From Cyclobacteriaceae bacterium (GTDB lineage: Bacteria; Bacteroidota; Bacteroidia; Cytophagales; Cyclobacteriaceae), in contig CP129487.1 in assembly GCA_030584025.1 (NCBI GenBank), positions 3,501,001-3,565,000 on the forward strand: DNA of 64,000 bases, given 5' to 3'. This document shows, piece after piece, positions 18,317-26,805 of this stretch. Position numbers and translations under genes: made by a program. The first letter of the stretch is position 1; every line of letters begins with the position of its first letter. The notes under the pieces are model-generated. The model saw only the letters and a program-made list of their open reading frames with translations, did no database searches and was not told where the DNA came from.

Positions 18317-18670
18317 TCAAATCAGAAAAACACAATGCAGCCTGAAGAGTGGTGGCTGATGCCCGTAAAGAACAATCGGGCTGTTGGCACAAGGTGATTG
18401 AAACGTTTGAGAACGAAAATGGCATGAGGCTGAAATATCTTCGATTTCAACTGCATCGAACTTAAGCCTTTCGCTTTCGCCTTCAGTTTCTGTTTTTTCA
18501 AATAGTGAAGAAGTGCTTAAGGGTTTACCCGTCTTTTTTATGGGAACGAAGGTGCCCTGCTCATGCCCTCCGGCTGTTAAAGGCATAGCCATTACAGCAG
18601 GCGCTGTAAACTGAATACAGATTACAATGAGTAGTAAGCGGATCAGAAAAATGGCTTTACGTAAGCACAT
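18317..18670 (-). CDS. Small secreted protein of unknown function upstream of dabA
   Basis: About 117 residues from ATG 18670; the frame opens 15 bp earlier at TTG. A clear signal peptide is seen: basic start, hydrophobic core IFLIRLLLIVICIQF, then TAPAVMA. The mature part is short and Ser/Thr/Glu-rich and ends in YGHQPPLFRLHCVFLI, a hydrophobic tail with His and Cys. No family is recognised. It is in the same direction as dabA, with 105 bp between, so it could be part of the same transcription unit. The frame is not required by any conserved domain, so reality as a gene is likely but not certain. Confidence 0.55.
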   Translation of the reverse strand: MCLRKAIFLIRLLLIVICIQFTAPAVMAMPLTAGGHEQGTFVPIKKTGKPLSTSSLFEKTETEGESERLKFDAVEIEDISASCHFRSQTFQSPCANSPIVLYGHQPPLFRLHCVFLI

Positions 18671-18762
18671 ATACGTAATCAACAAAACAAAGGTCTGTGA
18701 TTTTTACGAGAAAAATCAATAAAGCCTCTCTAAAACTTACTTCATACGATTGCGTAGCTGTA

Positions 18763-20037
18763 TTAACTGATTTTGTCGAACCCGCAATAAGGCACCAATA
18801 CCTTGGGTATTTTAATGCCATCAGAGGTTTGGTTGTTTTCCAGGATACCAGCTACAATCCGTGGCAACGCCAACGCACTACCGTTAAGGGTGTGTAACAA
18901 TTCGGTTTTGCCGTCTTTGTTCTTATACCTGAGTTTTAACCGGTTCGACTGGTATGCTTCAAAGTTACTCACGGAGCTTACTTCCAACCAACGCTGCTGG
19001 GCTGCGGCAAACACTTCCATGTCGTAGGTCATGGCTGAATTAAAACCCATATCTCCGCCACAGAGCAATAGCTTTCGGTAAGGCAATTCCAATTTTTCCA
19101 ACAAGCCCTGAACATGCGCACACATTTCATCCAATATCTGGTATGATTCTTCCGCCTTGCGTACCTGCACAATCTCAACCTTATCAAACTGGTGCAAGCG
19201 ATTCAATCCGCGAACATGCGCACCCCAGCTTCCGGCCTCTCTGCGAAAGCATGGTGTGTATCCCACATTTTTTACCGGAAGCTGATCTTCCGTCAGCATT
19301 ACATCACGATACAAATTGGTGATGGGAACCTCGGCAGTTGGAATCAGGTACAGTCCATCCTCTTGAACAAAATACATTTGACCTTCCTTATCGGGAAGTT
19401 GCCCGGTGCCATAGCCGGAAGCTTCATTCACCACAATAGGCGGAAGCATTTCACGGTAGCCGGCTTTCTCGGCTTCATCCAAAAAGAAGTTGATCAAGGC
19501 ACGCTGCAGTTTGGCCCCTTTGCCTTTGTATACCGGAAATCCTGCACCGGTTATTTTAATCCCTAAATCAAAGTCGATGATGTCGTACTTTTTGATCAAC
19601 TCCCAGTGCGGCAATGCATCTGCGCCAAGCTGAGGGATTTTTCCATGTTCATGTACGGTGATGTTATCCTCAGCGCCACCCCCTGCCGGAACCTTTTCAG
19701 CCGGCACATTCGGGATTTTATACAACTGTATTTTCAACGCTTCTTCTAACCCGCTAAGCTTTTGCTCAAGGCTCTTTAGCTGATCCTTTTCACTGGCAAT
19801 GGCCGCACGCAAGGTGTTGGCCTCATCAGTTTTCCCAGCCTTCATCAACTCACCTATACGCTTGGCTTCAGCATTGGATTTTGCCTTCAGGTCATCGGCT
19901 TGTTTTTGGGTATCTCTGCGCGACTGATCCAGTTCGATCGCCTGATCTACCAACGCAGCGGCATCTTTCAGCCTCCGCTTTTCAAGTCCTTTAATGATAC
20001 GGTCGCGCTGCTCGCGCAAAATGGAAACCTGAAGCAT
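18763..20037 (-). CDS. serS: Seryl-tRNA synthetase
   Basis: Class II synthetase of 424 residues that charges tRNA-Ser. The N-terminal long coiled-coil arm (about 30-105, rich in Lys/Glu/Ala) contacts the variable arm of the tRNA. Motif 2 is FRREAGSWGAHVRGLNRLHQ, and motif 3 is NGSALALPRIVAGILENNQ, followed by the usual IPKVLVPYCGF end. Length matches bacterial SerRS (about 425). It is monocistronic and divergent from rho, with 287 bp between the start codons. Confidence 0.97.
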   Translation of the reverse strand: MLQVSILREQRDRIIKGLEKRRLKDAAALVDQAIELDQSRRDTQKQADDLKAKSNAEAKRIGELMKAGKTDEANTLRAAIASEKDQLKSLEQKLSGLEEALKIQLYKIPNVPAEKVPAGGGAEDNITVHEHGKIPQLGADALPHWELIKKYDIIDFDLGIKITGAGFPVYKGKGAKLQRALINFFLDEAEKAGYREMLPPIVVNEASGYGTGQLPDKEGQMYFVQEDGLYLIPTAEVPITNLYRDVMLTEDQLPVKNVGYTPCFRREAGSWGAHVRGLNRLHQFDKVEIVQVRKAEESYQILDEMCAHVQGLLEKLELPYRKLLLCGGDMGFNSAMTYDMEVFAAAQQRWLEVSSVSNFEAYQSNRLKLRYKNKDGKTELLHTLNGSALALPRIVAGILENNQTSDGIKIPKVLVPYCGFDKIS

Positions 20038-20123
20038 ACTCTATGCGTTTTAAATTCGGCTGTAAAATTAGGTTTTTGAATGATCGAAAGGGGGCTAAAA
20101 CCCAACAAATTCTATAAGGATTT

Positions 20124-20153
20124 TTGTTTGTAATCAATTTTGGCCTATACTTG
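20124..20153 (+). promoter_or_regulatory. Promoter of rho
   Basis: TTG (20124-20126, inside a TTTTTG run) is followed by exactly 19 bp and then TATACTTG (20146-20153), one mismatch from TAnnTTTG. This predicts a transcript start near 20160 and a 5' leader of about 165 bases before the rho ATG. The rest of the 287-bp gap (20038-20324) shows no ORF or clear hairpin. Confidence 0.65.
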
Positions 20154-20324
20154 CAACGTCATCGGGCATATTCTAAAGCCCTTTCATATATACCGCACTA
20201 GCTTACTGAACTTTAGCTGAACTTTAAAAACGACCCTGTTTTCATTGAACGCGTTTCAGAAATTTCTCTGATGAACACCCAACCGGATTAACAACCATCA
20301 AAACAACTCTATTCATTTTTTAAC

Positions 20325-21872
20325 ATGTACACAATTGACGATCTGAATGTCAGACTTCTTTCCGAGCTGAAAGAAATTGCAGAAAAAATGGGCGTGAAGA
20401 ACGCCAAAAAACTTTCCAAACAAGACCTGGTCTACAAGATACTCGACCAGCAGGCCATCACCCCGGAAGCCCCGGCTCCAAAAAAATCGGCACCTTCCAA
20501 TGAAGGTAAGGGTGAAGGCAAAAACCTGAGGCCACGCAGACGCGAAAACGTTGCGCCAACACCTAAACAGGAGAAAGAGCTATCAACCGATGAACTCCTG
20601 GAGTCCATCAACCTTGATCTTGAAACCACCACTCCCACCTTCGAAGAACCCGCCCCTAAAAAACAAGTTGAACAACAACAGCCCCGTCACGAAAAACGTG
20701 ATGATGAGCGCAACCCACAACAACAGCAACAAGCATCACGCCCCAACATCCGCGACTTCGATGGCGTAATCGACAACGAAGGTGTATTGGAAATTATGCA
20801 GGATGGCTACGGCTTCCTCCGCTCTTCCGATTACAACTACCTGGCCAGCCCGGATGATATTTATGTTTCGCCTTCACAGATTAAACTGTTCGGTTTAAAA
20901 ACCGGTGATACTGTAAAAGGAACCATCCGCCCTCCGAAAGAAGGAGAAAAATATTTTGCCCTATTAAAGGTTGAATCCGTTAACGGAAAAACCACGGAAG
21001 AAATACGCGACCGCGTAGCGTTCGAATACCTCACGCCACTTTTCCCGGAAGAAAAACTCAGGCTGAGCACCACACACGACAACATGTCGACTCGTATACT
21101 CGACTTGTTTGCGCCTATCGGAAAAGGTCAGCGCGGTATGATTGTGGCACAGCCTAAGACCGGTAAAACCGTGTTGCTGCAAAACATTGCCAATGCCATT
21201 GCCGAAAATCATCCGGAAGTTTACCTGATCGTGTTGCTGATTGATGAACGCCCTGAAGAAGTAACCGACATGGCGCGCAACGTGAAAGCAGAAGTGATTG
21301 CCTCTACGTTTGACGAACAGGCTGAACGCCATGTAAAAGTGGCCAGCATTGTATTGGAAAAAGCCAAGCGTATGGTAGAATGCGGACACGATGTTGTGAT
21401 TCTGTTGGATTCTATTACACGTTTAGCGCGTGCTTACAATACCGTTGTTCCTTCTTCTGGTAAAATTCTTTCCGGTGGTGTGGATGCCAACGCGTTGCAC
21501 AAGCCCAAGCGTTTCTTTGGTGCGGCCCGTAATATTGAAAATGGCGGATCGCTGACCATCATTGCTACTGCCTTGATTGACACCGGTTCGAAAATGGACG
21601 AAGTAATCTTTGAAGAATTTAAAGGTACCGGTAACATGGAATTGCAGCTCGATCGCAAGCTTTCCAACAAGCGTGTGTATCCGGCCATTGATGTTCCGGC
21701 TTCCGGCACCAGACGTGAAGACCTGTTGATGAAGGAAGAAGAACTTCAGCGCGTGTGGATACTCCGCAAGTTTATGAGCGACATGAATAGCAACGAAGCG
21801 ATGGAATTCCTGCTGCAGAAGATGAAAGGAACCCGAAATAATGAAGAGTTTTTGTTATCGATGAACGGATAA
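20325..21872 (+). CDS. rho: Transcription termination factor Rho
   Basis: 515-residue hexameric RNA helicase that ends transcription. The Rho N-terminal helical domain (1-42) is followed by a Pro/Lys/Gln-rich insert of roughly 95 residues (45-140, including QQQQQ), which is absent from E. coli Rho and common in Bacteroidota. The RNA-binding cold-shock-like domain has [13 protein letters not shown] (161-173). Walker A is QPKTGKT (276-282) and is followed by [14 protein letters not shown]. The gene is monocistronic, with a long leader, which may allow autoregulation as in other bacteria; that is inference. A strong intrinsic terminator follows at 21900. Confidence 0.97.
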   Translation: MYTIDDLNVRLLSELKEIAEKMGVKNAKKLSKQDLVYKILDQQAITPEAPAPKKSAPSNEGKGEGKNLRPRRRENVAPTPKQEKELSTDELLESINLDLETTTPTFEEPAPKKQVEQQQPRHEKRDDERNPQQQQQASRPNIRDFDGVIDNEGVLEIMQDGYGFLRSSDYNYLASPDDIYVSPSQIKLFGLKTGDTVKGTIRPPKEGEKYFALLKVESVNGKTTEEIRDRVAFEYLTPLFPEEKLRLSTTHDNMSTRILDLFAPIGKGQRGMIVAQPKTGKTVLLQNIANAIAENHPEVYLIVLLIDERPEEVTDMARNVKAEVIASTFDEQAERHVKVASIVLEKAKRMVECGHDVVILLDSITRLARAYNTVVPSSGKILSGGVDANALHKPKRFFGAARNIENGGSLTIIATALIDTGSKMDEVIFEEFKGTGNMELQLDRKLSNKRVYPAIDVPASGTRREDLLMKEEELQRVWILRKFMSDMNSNEAMEFLLQKMKGTRNNEEFLLSMNG

Positions 21873-21899
21873 TATCAATTAGTCAATTATAAATGACGT

Positions 21900-21936
21900 A
21901 ATCAGCCAACGGAGCAATCTGTTGGCTGATTTTTTA
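21900..21936 (+). terminator. Rho-independent terminator after rho
   Basis: Perfect 11-bp inverted repeat AATCAGCCAAC (21900-21910) and GTTGGCTGATT (21921-21931) with a 10-base loop, running into TTTTTT. It lies 28 bp after the rho stop codon and overlaps the 3' end of the convergent secreted-protein gene. Confidence 0.93.
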
Positions 21937-23022
21937 TTTAGGCACCACTATCCACTCCCCATCATCACTCAACGCATAGGTTTGTGTAAACACATTCCTG
22001 GATTTTACGTGCACCGCCTTTACTCGAAAAAACCGGTAACCGCGATTAACAAGATGGGTTACATCCAATGGCACTAAACGGTTTTGATCAGCCTTTATAG
22101 TTGTTCCGAAAAGTGCCGTTCCTTTGATGGCATCAGAAACCACAATTTCGACAGGCCCTGAGAAAGTTACCGGAAATTGAATGACGTGCTCAATAATAGT
22201 CTGAGCAGGCTTTACTGGAAAAAATTCAACCTGGGTTTCATCCAGTATAATCCGTTCGTTACCAGACTTTGTTATGCCTATTATCCGGTATACAAACAAA
22301 CCATGCTCGGAGAGACTGTCGCTATACACGTAGTACTCCATGTGTCTACCCAACGCGTTGGTTGAGATAGAAATTTCTGCAAGTTCCACTGCTTTGGAGG
22401 CGTTTACTTGCTGCCGGAAAATTTCAAAATGATCCAACTCATCCAACTGTGATTGATTTGCACCCCATTGAAGGTTCACCAGGTGACTATCTTGTTCAAG
22501 CCGAAGCGAAAGCGTGTCCTTACTATCCCGGTGCACCGGAATTCCTGATGGCCGTGTACTGAACTGAATTTCAAAATCGCATTGATCCCCAAGGAATCCA
22601 TCAATCAACACCAGGTATTGCACTCCGGGTTTGAGAGAATCCAATTCAATAAACGTATCGTTCTGATCGGTAAAAGAAGTGCAATGGATTAATGTATACG
22701 TTGACGTCTCACACGGATTACCTTCTATGATCACAACTTGCACACCTTTGAAGTTTTTACACTGTTGATTTGTAATATTCAGGTACTGCTTCCTTGAATC
22801 GGTTGGCGTAAAATAAAACCATTGGTCGTTATGGTAAACCAGGCAACTGTTGGTAAGCGCTCGGTTAATACAACCCCACTCGACCGTTGCATTATAGGTG
22901 TTGGAATAAACCGGAACAGAATCCAGATGCAATTCAATCCGGTTATCAATTTTATCGTTGGCTACCTGTGCATAAGCAAAAGATGAAAAAAGAAATAAAA
23001 TGCATGCAGCTATACTTCTCAC
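21934..23022 (-). CDS. Secreted protein of unknown function with fibronectin-III-like region
   Basis: 362 residues with a signal peptide (RSIAACILFLFSSFAYA, cleavage before QVAND). The first half has several Cys residues and beta-prone segments (DQWFYFTPTD, YLVLIDGFLGDQCDFEIQF) in the style of surface proteins that sense or bind ligands. The middle (NLQWGANQSQLDELDHFEIFRQ) resembles a fibronectin-III-like fold. No enzyme motif is seen and no type IX sorting tail is evident. The start is GTG 23022, two bases after the helicase stop; no ATG is available near the signal peptide. Tight spacing implies cotranscription with the helicase, although the functions look unrelated. Confidence 0.75.
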   Translation of the reverse strand: MRSIAACILFLFSSFAYAQVANDKIDNRIELHLDSVPVYSNTYNATVEWGCINRALTNSCLVYHNDQWFYFTPTDSRKQYLNITNQQCKNFKGVQVVIIEGNPCETSTYTLIHCTSFTDQNDTFIELDSLKPGVQYLVLIDGFLGDQCDFEIQFSTRPSGIPVHRDSKDTLSLRLEQDSHLVNLQWGANQSQLDELDHFEIFRQQVNASKAVELAEISISTNALGRHMEYYVYSDSLSEHGLFVYRIIGITKSGNERIILDETQVEFFPVKPAQTIIEHVIQFPVTFSGPVEIVVSDAIKGTALFGTTIKADQNRLVPLDVTHLVNRGYRFFRVKAVHVKSRNVFTQTYALSDDGEWIVVPK

Positions 23023-23024
23023 AA

Positions 23025-24287
23025 TTACTTCTTCTTTGCTTTCCCCTTTTCATGAAACGCCCCTTTAAAATCAGGGTTTTCCTTGCGCTTCTGCCGGTCT
23101 ATTTCCCGGGCCATGGCTTGCGCCTCTTCAAAGGAAGTCTCGGTAATCTCTACCGCTTTGGGTATGCGCTTTACCGGAATCTGTTCACGGATCAACCGTT
23201 CAATTTTTTTGATGTGATACAGTTCAGCATCGGTTACAAAAGTAATGGCTGTGCCTTCATGAAACGCGCGACCGGTGCGGCCAATGCGGTGCACATAATC
23301 ATCATACACCACAGGCACATCAAAATTAATAACATGCGACACACCGGTTACATCAATGCCGCGTGCCGTTACATCGGTTGAAACCAAAATCCGAAGGTTG
23401 CCTTCTTTAAATTCATTCACTGCATTGATGCGGCTGTTCTGACCTTTGTTGGAATGAATAACTCGAACCGGACCAAGTCCTTTACGATCAAGGTAATGAA
23501 ACACATTATCCGCTGTTTGCTTATTACGTGTAAAGATCATCACGCGAGCAAAGGTTTCATGATCGGAGAGCAGGTGCTCTAAAAAATTAATTTTCGTTTT
23601 CAGGTTGGGCACATAATACACTTCCTGATGTACCTGACTGGCCGCTGTGGCCGGGGGTGTAACTTCAATCCGTATGGGAAACTCTAAAAACTCCGCGGAT
23701 AACTTTTCAACACGTGGGTTAAATGTGGCCGAGAACAACATGTTCTGCCGCTTATTCGGGATCACTTCAAATATTTTTCGAAGCTGGGGCATAAAACCCA
23801 TATCCATCATGCGATCAGCTTCGTCTAGTACAAGTGTTTTGATTTGTTTGGTTGGAAGATCTCCTTTCAGATACAACTCCATAAACCTTCCCGGTGTAGC
23901 CACCAGAATATCCACCCCTTGTTGAATCGCTTCGATTTGGGTCTTGGGTCCCACGCCCCCATAAATCGGAAGAATCCGCAGATCCGTATATTTTGAAAGC
24001 TGCTTTGTGTGTTCAGCAATCTGAATGGTGAGTTCCTTGGTGGGCGCAAGAATAATGGCTCGTGGTTCGGTTCCCTGAGCATAACGCACCTTCATCAGCA
24101 CCGGAATAACATAGGCTGCCGTTTTACCCGTACCGGTTTGGGCAATGCCTATCACCTCCTGACCGCCCATGAGTATGGGTATGCATTTCTGTTGAATTTC
24201 CGTTGGACGATCAAAACCGGCATCGGCTATCGCATTCAGCAACTGTTTATTCAATTTAAAATCTTCAAAAGATGAAATTGCTGCCAT
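23025..24287 (-). CDS. DEAD-box ATP-dependent RNA helicase, RhlE-like
   Basis: 420 residues with all core motifs of a DEAD-box RNA helicase: Q motif (FDRPTEIQ), Walker A AQTGTGKT (49-56), APTKEL, DEAD (154-157 in LVLDEADRMMDMGF), SAT, TARGID and HRIGRTGR. The C-terminal tail is short and Lys-rich (HEKGKAKKK), as in RhlE-type proteins that help ribosome assembly or cold adaptation. The ATG at 24287 overlaps the upstream frame of the divergent dihydroorotase gene. The secreted-protein gene follows after 2 bp. Confidence 0.93.
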   Translation of the reverse strand: MAAISSFEDFKLNKQLLNAIADAGFDRPTEIQQKCIPILMGGQEVIGIAQTGTGKTAAYVIPVLMKVRYAQGTEPRAIILAPTKELTIQIAEHTKQLSKYTDLRILPIYGGVGPKTQIEAIQQGVDILVATPGRFMELYLKGDLPTKQIKTLVLDEADRMMDMGFMPQLRKIFEVIPNKRQNMLFSATFNPRVEKLSAEFLEFPIRIEVTPPATAASQVHQEVYYVPNLKTKINFLEHLLSDHETFARVMIFTRNKQTADNVFHYLDRKGLGPVRVIHSNKGQNSRINAVNEFKEGNLRILVSTDVTARGIDVTGVSHVINFDVPVVYDDYVHRIGRTGRAFHEGTAITFVTDAELYHIKKIERLIREQIPVKRIPKAVEITETSFEEAQAMAREIDRQKRKENPDFKGAFHEKGKAKKK

Positions 24288-24306
24288 GCGGGCGTATTTT
24301 TACAGT

Positions 24307-25647
24307 ATGAAATCAACAAGAATCGTCAATGCAAATATAGTCAATGAAGGCAAGGTCTTTCAGGGTGAAGTGCTGATCAGGGGCGAATACATGGAAGCCA
24401 TTGGTGCTGATTTGTCAGCACATGAGGCAGATGTGGTAATTGATGCAAACGGAAAGTACCTGTTTCCTGGATTGATAGACGATCAGGTCCACTTTCGGGA
24501 GCCCGGACTTACATACAAGGCTACTATCTTCACGGAATCACGCGCTGCAGTTGCAGGTGGCGTTACCAGCTATATGGAAATGCCCAACACCGTTCCGCCT
24601 GCCTTCACACAACAACTGCTGGAAGACAAGTACAACATTGCTTCGCGCGATTCATTGGCAAACTACTCGTTCTTCATGGGCACCTCAAATGATAACCTGG
24701 AAGAGGTGTTAAAAACAAATTCAAAAAAGGTTTGCGGGTTGAAAATTTTTATGGGTTCATCAACAGGCAACTTGCTGGTGGATAATCCTAAAACGTTGGA
24801 AAATCTTTTTGCAAAAGTTCCGTTTCTAATCGCCACACATTGCGAAGATGAAGCCACCATACTAAAAAATACAGCCGACTACCGGGAAAAATATGGTGAA
24901 GACATGCCCATTAAATTTCACCCGGAAATCCGCAGTGAAGCAGCGTGTTACAAATCATCATCGTTTGCGGTTGAGTTGGCAAAAAAGTTCGGTACGCGTT
25001 TGCACATCCTGCACATTTCCACAGCCAAAGAAGTTTCGCTCTTCGACAATTCACTTCCGTTAGATAAAAAGAAAATCACAGCCGAGGCATGCATTCACCA
25101 CTTGTGGTTTAACGATGCAGATTATGATCGCCTGGGCATGCACATAAAATGGAATCCTGCCATTAAAACAGAAGCCGATCAGAAAGCCATTCTTCAAGGG
25201 CTTCTGGATGATCGGATTGATGTGATTGCAACCGATCATGCACCACACACCATTGAGGAAAAACAACAAAATTATTTCAAGGCACCTTCTGGCGGACCGT
25301 TGGTGCAACATAGTTTAAACGCCCTACTGGAGTTCTATCACCGCGGGCAAGTTTCACTTGAGTGGATCGCTAAAAAAACGGCCCACAACCCGGCTATTCT
25401 TTTTCAGGTAGAAAAACGCGGGTTTATCCGCGAAGGCTATTTTGCCGACCTGGTATTGGTTGACCTGAACAACCCATGGACGGTTAATCGGGAGAATATC
25501 CTGGCCAAATGCAAGTGGTCTCCGTTTGAGGGGGTAACATTTAAGTCGCGCATCACCCATACCTTTGTTTCCGGACATTTAGCGTATGAAAATGGCCATT
25601 TTAATGAAAGCCGCATGGGCAAGAGGCTTACGTTCGAACGGGATTAA
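24307..25647 (+). CDS. pyrC: Dihydroorotase-type amidohydrolase
   Basis: 446 residues. DHOase closes carbamoyl-aspartate to dihydroorotate in pyrimidine synthesis. Family features are GLIDDQVHFREPG (55-67), GLKIFMGSSTG with the carbamylated Lys146, His178 in THCE, His236 in HILHIS and Asp310 in ATDHAPH. The first metal-ligand His of the usual D-x-H-x-H motif is replaced by Gln60 (DDQVH), while His62 and Arg64 remain. The change may affect one metal site. The frame opens at ATG 24286, overlapping the helicase start, but ATG 24307 gives the normal MKSTRIVNANIVNEGK N-terminus. It is a single gene; tRNA-His follows. Confidence 0.9.
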   Translation: MKSTRIVNANIVNEGKVFQGEVLIRGEYMEAIGADLSAHEADVVIDANGKYLFPGLIDDQVHFREPGLTYKATIFTESRAAVAGGVTSYMEMPNTVPPAFTQQLLEDKYNIASRDSLANYSFFMGTSNDNLEEVLKTNSKKVCGLKIFMGSSTGNLLVDNPKTLENLFAKVPFLIATHCEDEATILKNTADYREKYGEDMPIKFHPEIRSEAACYKSSSFAVELAKKFGTRLHILHISTAKEVSLFDNSLPLDKKKITAEACIHHLWFNDADYDRLGMHIKWNPAIKTEADQKAILQGLLDDRIDVIATDHAPHTIEEKQQNYFKAPSGGPLVQHSLNALLEFYHRGQVSLEWIAKKTAHNPAILFQVEKRGFIREGYFADLVLVDLNNPWTVNRENILAKCKWSPFEGVTFKSRITHTFVSGHLAYENGHFNESRMGKRLTFERD

Positions 25648-25655
25648 GTCTGGTT

Positions 25656-25684
25656 TTGTTATTGTCTGGCAGTTGCTAAATTTG
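25656..25684 (+). promoter_or_regulatory. Promoter of tRNA-His
   Basis: TTG (25656-25658, within TTTTG), an 18-bp spacer and TAAATTTG (25677-25684), an exact -7 match. Transcription should start about 40 bp before the mature tRNA. Confidence 0.65.
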
Positions 25685-25730
25685 CAGTCCTTTCCCGGAC
25701 CCCTATGGGTTTTTCGGGCAAAAACTAACG

Positions 25731-25804
25731 GTGAATGTAGCTCAGTTGGTTAGAGCACCAGATTGTGGTTCTGGGGGTCGCGGGTTCGAGTCCCGTCTTT
25801 CACC
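25731..25804 (+). tRNA. tRNA-His (GTG)
   Basis: A complete cloverleaf: D-arm GCTCAGTTGGTTAGAGC, anticodon stem-loop CCAGA-TTGTGGT-TCTGG with anticodon GTG at 25765-25767, and T-arm CGGGTTCGAGTCCCG. G at 25730 is the extra G-1 that marks tRNA-His, opposite discriminator C at 25804. The acceptor stem GTGAATG/CTTTCAC has one T-T mismatch (position 6 with 67). CCA is not encoded. A terminator follows after about 20 bp. Confidence 0.97.
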
Positions 25805-25822
25805 CAAAAAATTATAAAACCT

Positions 25823-25849
25823 AAGCCCCGAAAAGGGGCTTTCTATTTT
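25823..25849 (+). terminator. Intrinsic terminator after tRNA-His
   Basis: AAGCCCC (25823-25829) and GGGGCTT (25835-25841) form a 7-bp stem with a 5-base loop, followed by the T-rich stretch TTCTATTTTA. The stem ends only 8 bp before the ATG of the M28 peptidase gene. Confidence 0.8.
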
Positions 25850-26761
25850 ATGGGAATGATTGTTTGCAGGGGTCTTATTATCGCAGTTCTTTTATTTACA
25901 CAAACTGCACTTGCTCAGTATTCTTTTGATGCTGGTCGGCTTACCAATGACCTGAAAATTCTTTCTTCCGACAGTCTGGAAGGCAGAAGGGTTGGAACCG
26001 ATGGTAGCGCAAAAGCCAGATCGTATATCATTAACCGCTTAGAAACGCTGAACATTAAACCCTTCTTTGAAAGTGGTTATGTGCAAACCTTTTCCTTTCC
26101 GCAAGCCTTTGGCCAGGTGCAGGCTGGTGATGGGTCAAATGTGTTCGCTGTTATTGAAGGAACGAAAAAGGAAACCATTGTAATCAGTGCACATTATGAT
26201 CACATGGGCATAATGGGTGGTAAAATTTACAACGGTACTGATGACAATGCATCTGGTACAGCTGCCCTTCTGGCGATAGCGGAATATTTTACCAAGAACA
26301 AACCTTCACATCGCATCCTCCTTGCATTTTTTGATGCGGAAGAAATGGGCCTGCGCGGTTCAGCACATTTTGTAAACACAATAGATCTTGCTCGCGAATC
26401 CATTGCGTTAAACATCAACATGGACATGATCAGCCGCAATGAAAAAAATGAATTGTACGCATGCGGAACTCACCACTATCCGCAATTAAAAAATCCGATC
26501 GAAAAAATTTCTTTACCCGAAAAATTCAGCTTACGGTTTGGCCATGATCAACCTGGTTCGGGTCGTAATGACTGGACCAGCCAGTCCGACCACATGAATT
26601 TTCACTTGAAGAAAATACCGTTCGTGTATTTCGGTGTAGAAGATCATCCCGATTATCACCGTCCAACTGATGATTTCGATAAAGTAAATCTTGATTTTTA
26701 CCACAAAAGCGTGGAAGCCATTATCCAGGCTGCAAAAGCATTGGATAAAGCCTTGCAATAA
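25850..26761 (+). CDS. M28 family zinc aminopeptidase, secreted
   Basis: 303 residues. A signal peptide (ATG 25850; VCRGLIIAVLLFTQTALAQ) points to the periplasm or outside. The M28 peptidase core shows SAHYDHMG (113-120), NGTDDNASGTAAL (128-140), FDAEEMGLRGS (161-171), NMDMISR (190-196) and a late VEDHPDYHRPTDD with the last His ligand. Together these supply two zinc ions and the general base Glu. Such enzymes remove N-terminal amino acids from peptides. The start is set by the signal peptide; frames further upstream run into the tRNA. The tRNA terminator abuts the start codon, so expression may depend on read-through from the tRNA promoter. Confidence 0.92.
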   Translation: MGMIVCRGLIIAVLLFTQTALAQYSFDAGRLTNDLKILSSDSLEGRRVGTDGSAKARSYIINRLETLNIKPFFESGYVQTFSFPQAFGQVQAGDGSNVFAVIEGTKKETIVISAHYDHMGIMGGKIYNGTDDNASGTAALLAIAEYFTKNKPSHRILLAFFDAEEMGLRGSAHFVNTIDLARESIALNINMDMISRNEKNELYACGTHHYPQLKNPIEKISLPEKFSLRFGHDQPGSGRNDWTSQSDHMNFHLKKIPFVYFGVEDHPDYHRPTDDFDKVNLDFYHKSVEAIIQAAKALDKALQ

Positions 26762-26805
26762 GCGCAGGAACTTTTGATCTTACTGGTACAACAACCGTTA
26801 TACCT

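Noticed and set aside
24286..24306. ATG 24286 as dihydroorotase start
   Set aside because: It overlaps the helicase start codon and adds seven residues not expected before the typical N-terminus.
25763..25849. Upstream start for the M28 peptidase
   Set aside because: It would begin inside tRNA-His and add 29 residues before a clear signal peptide.
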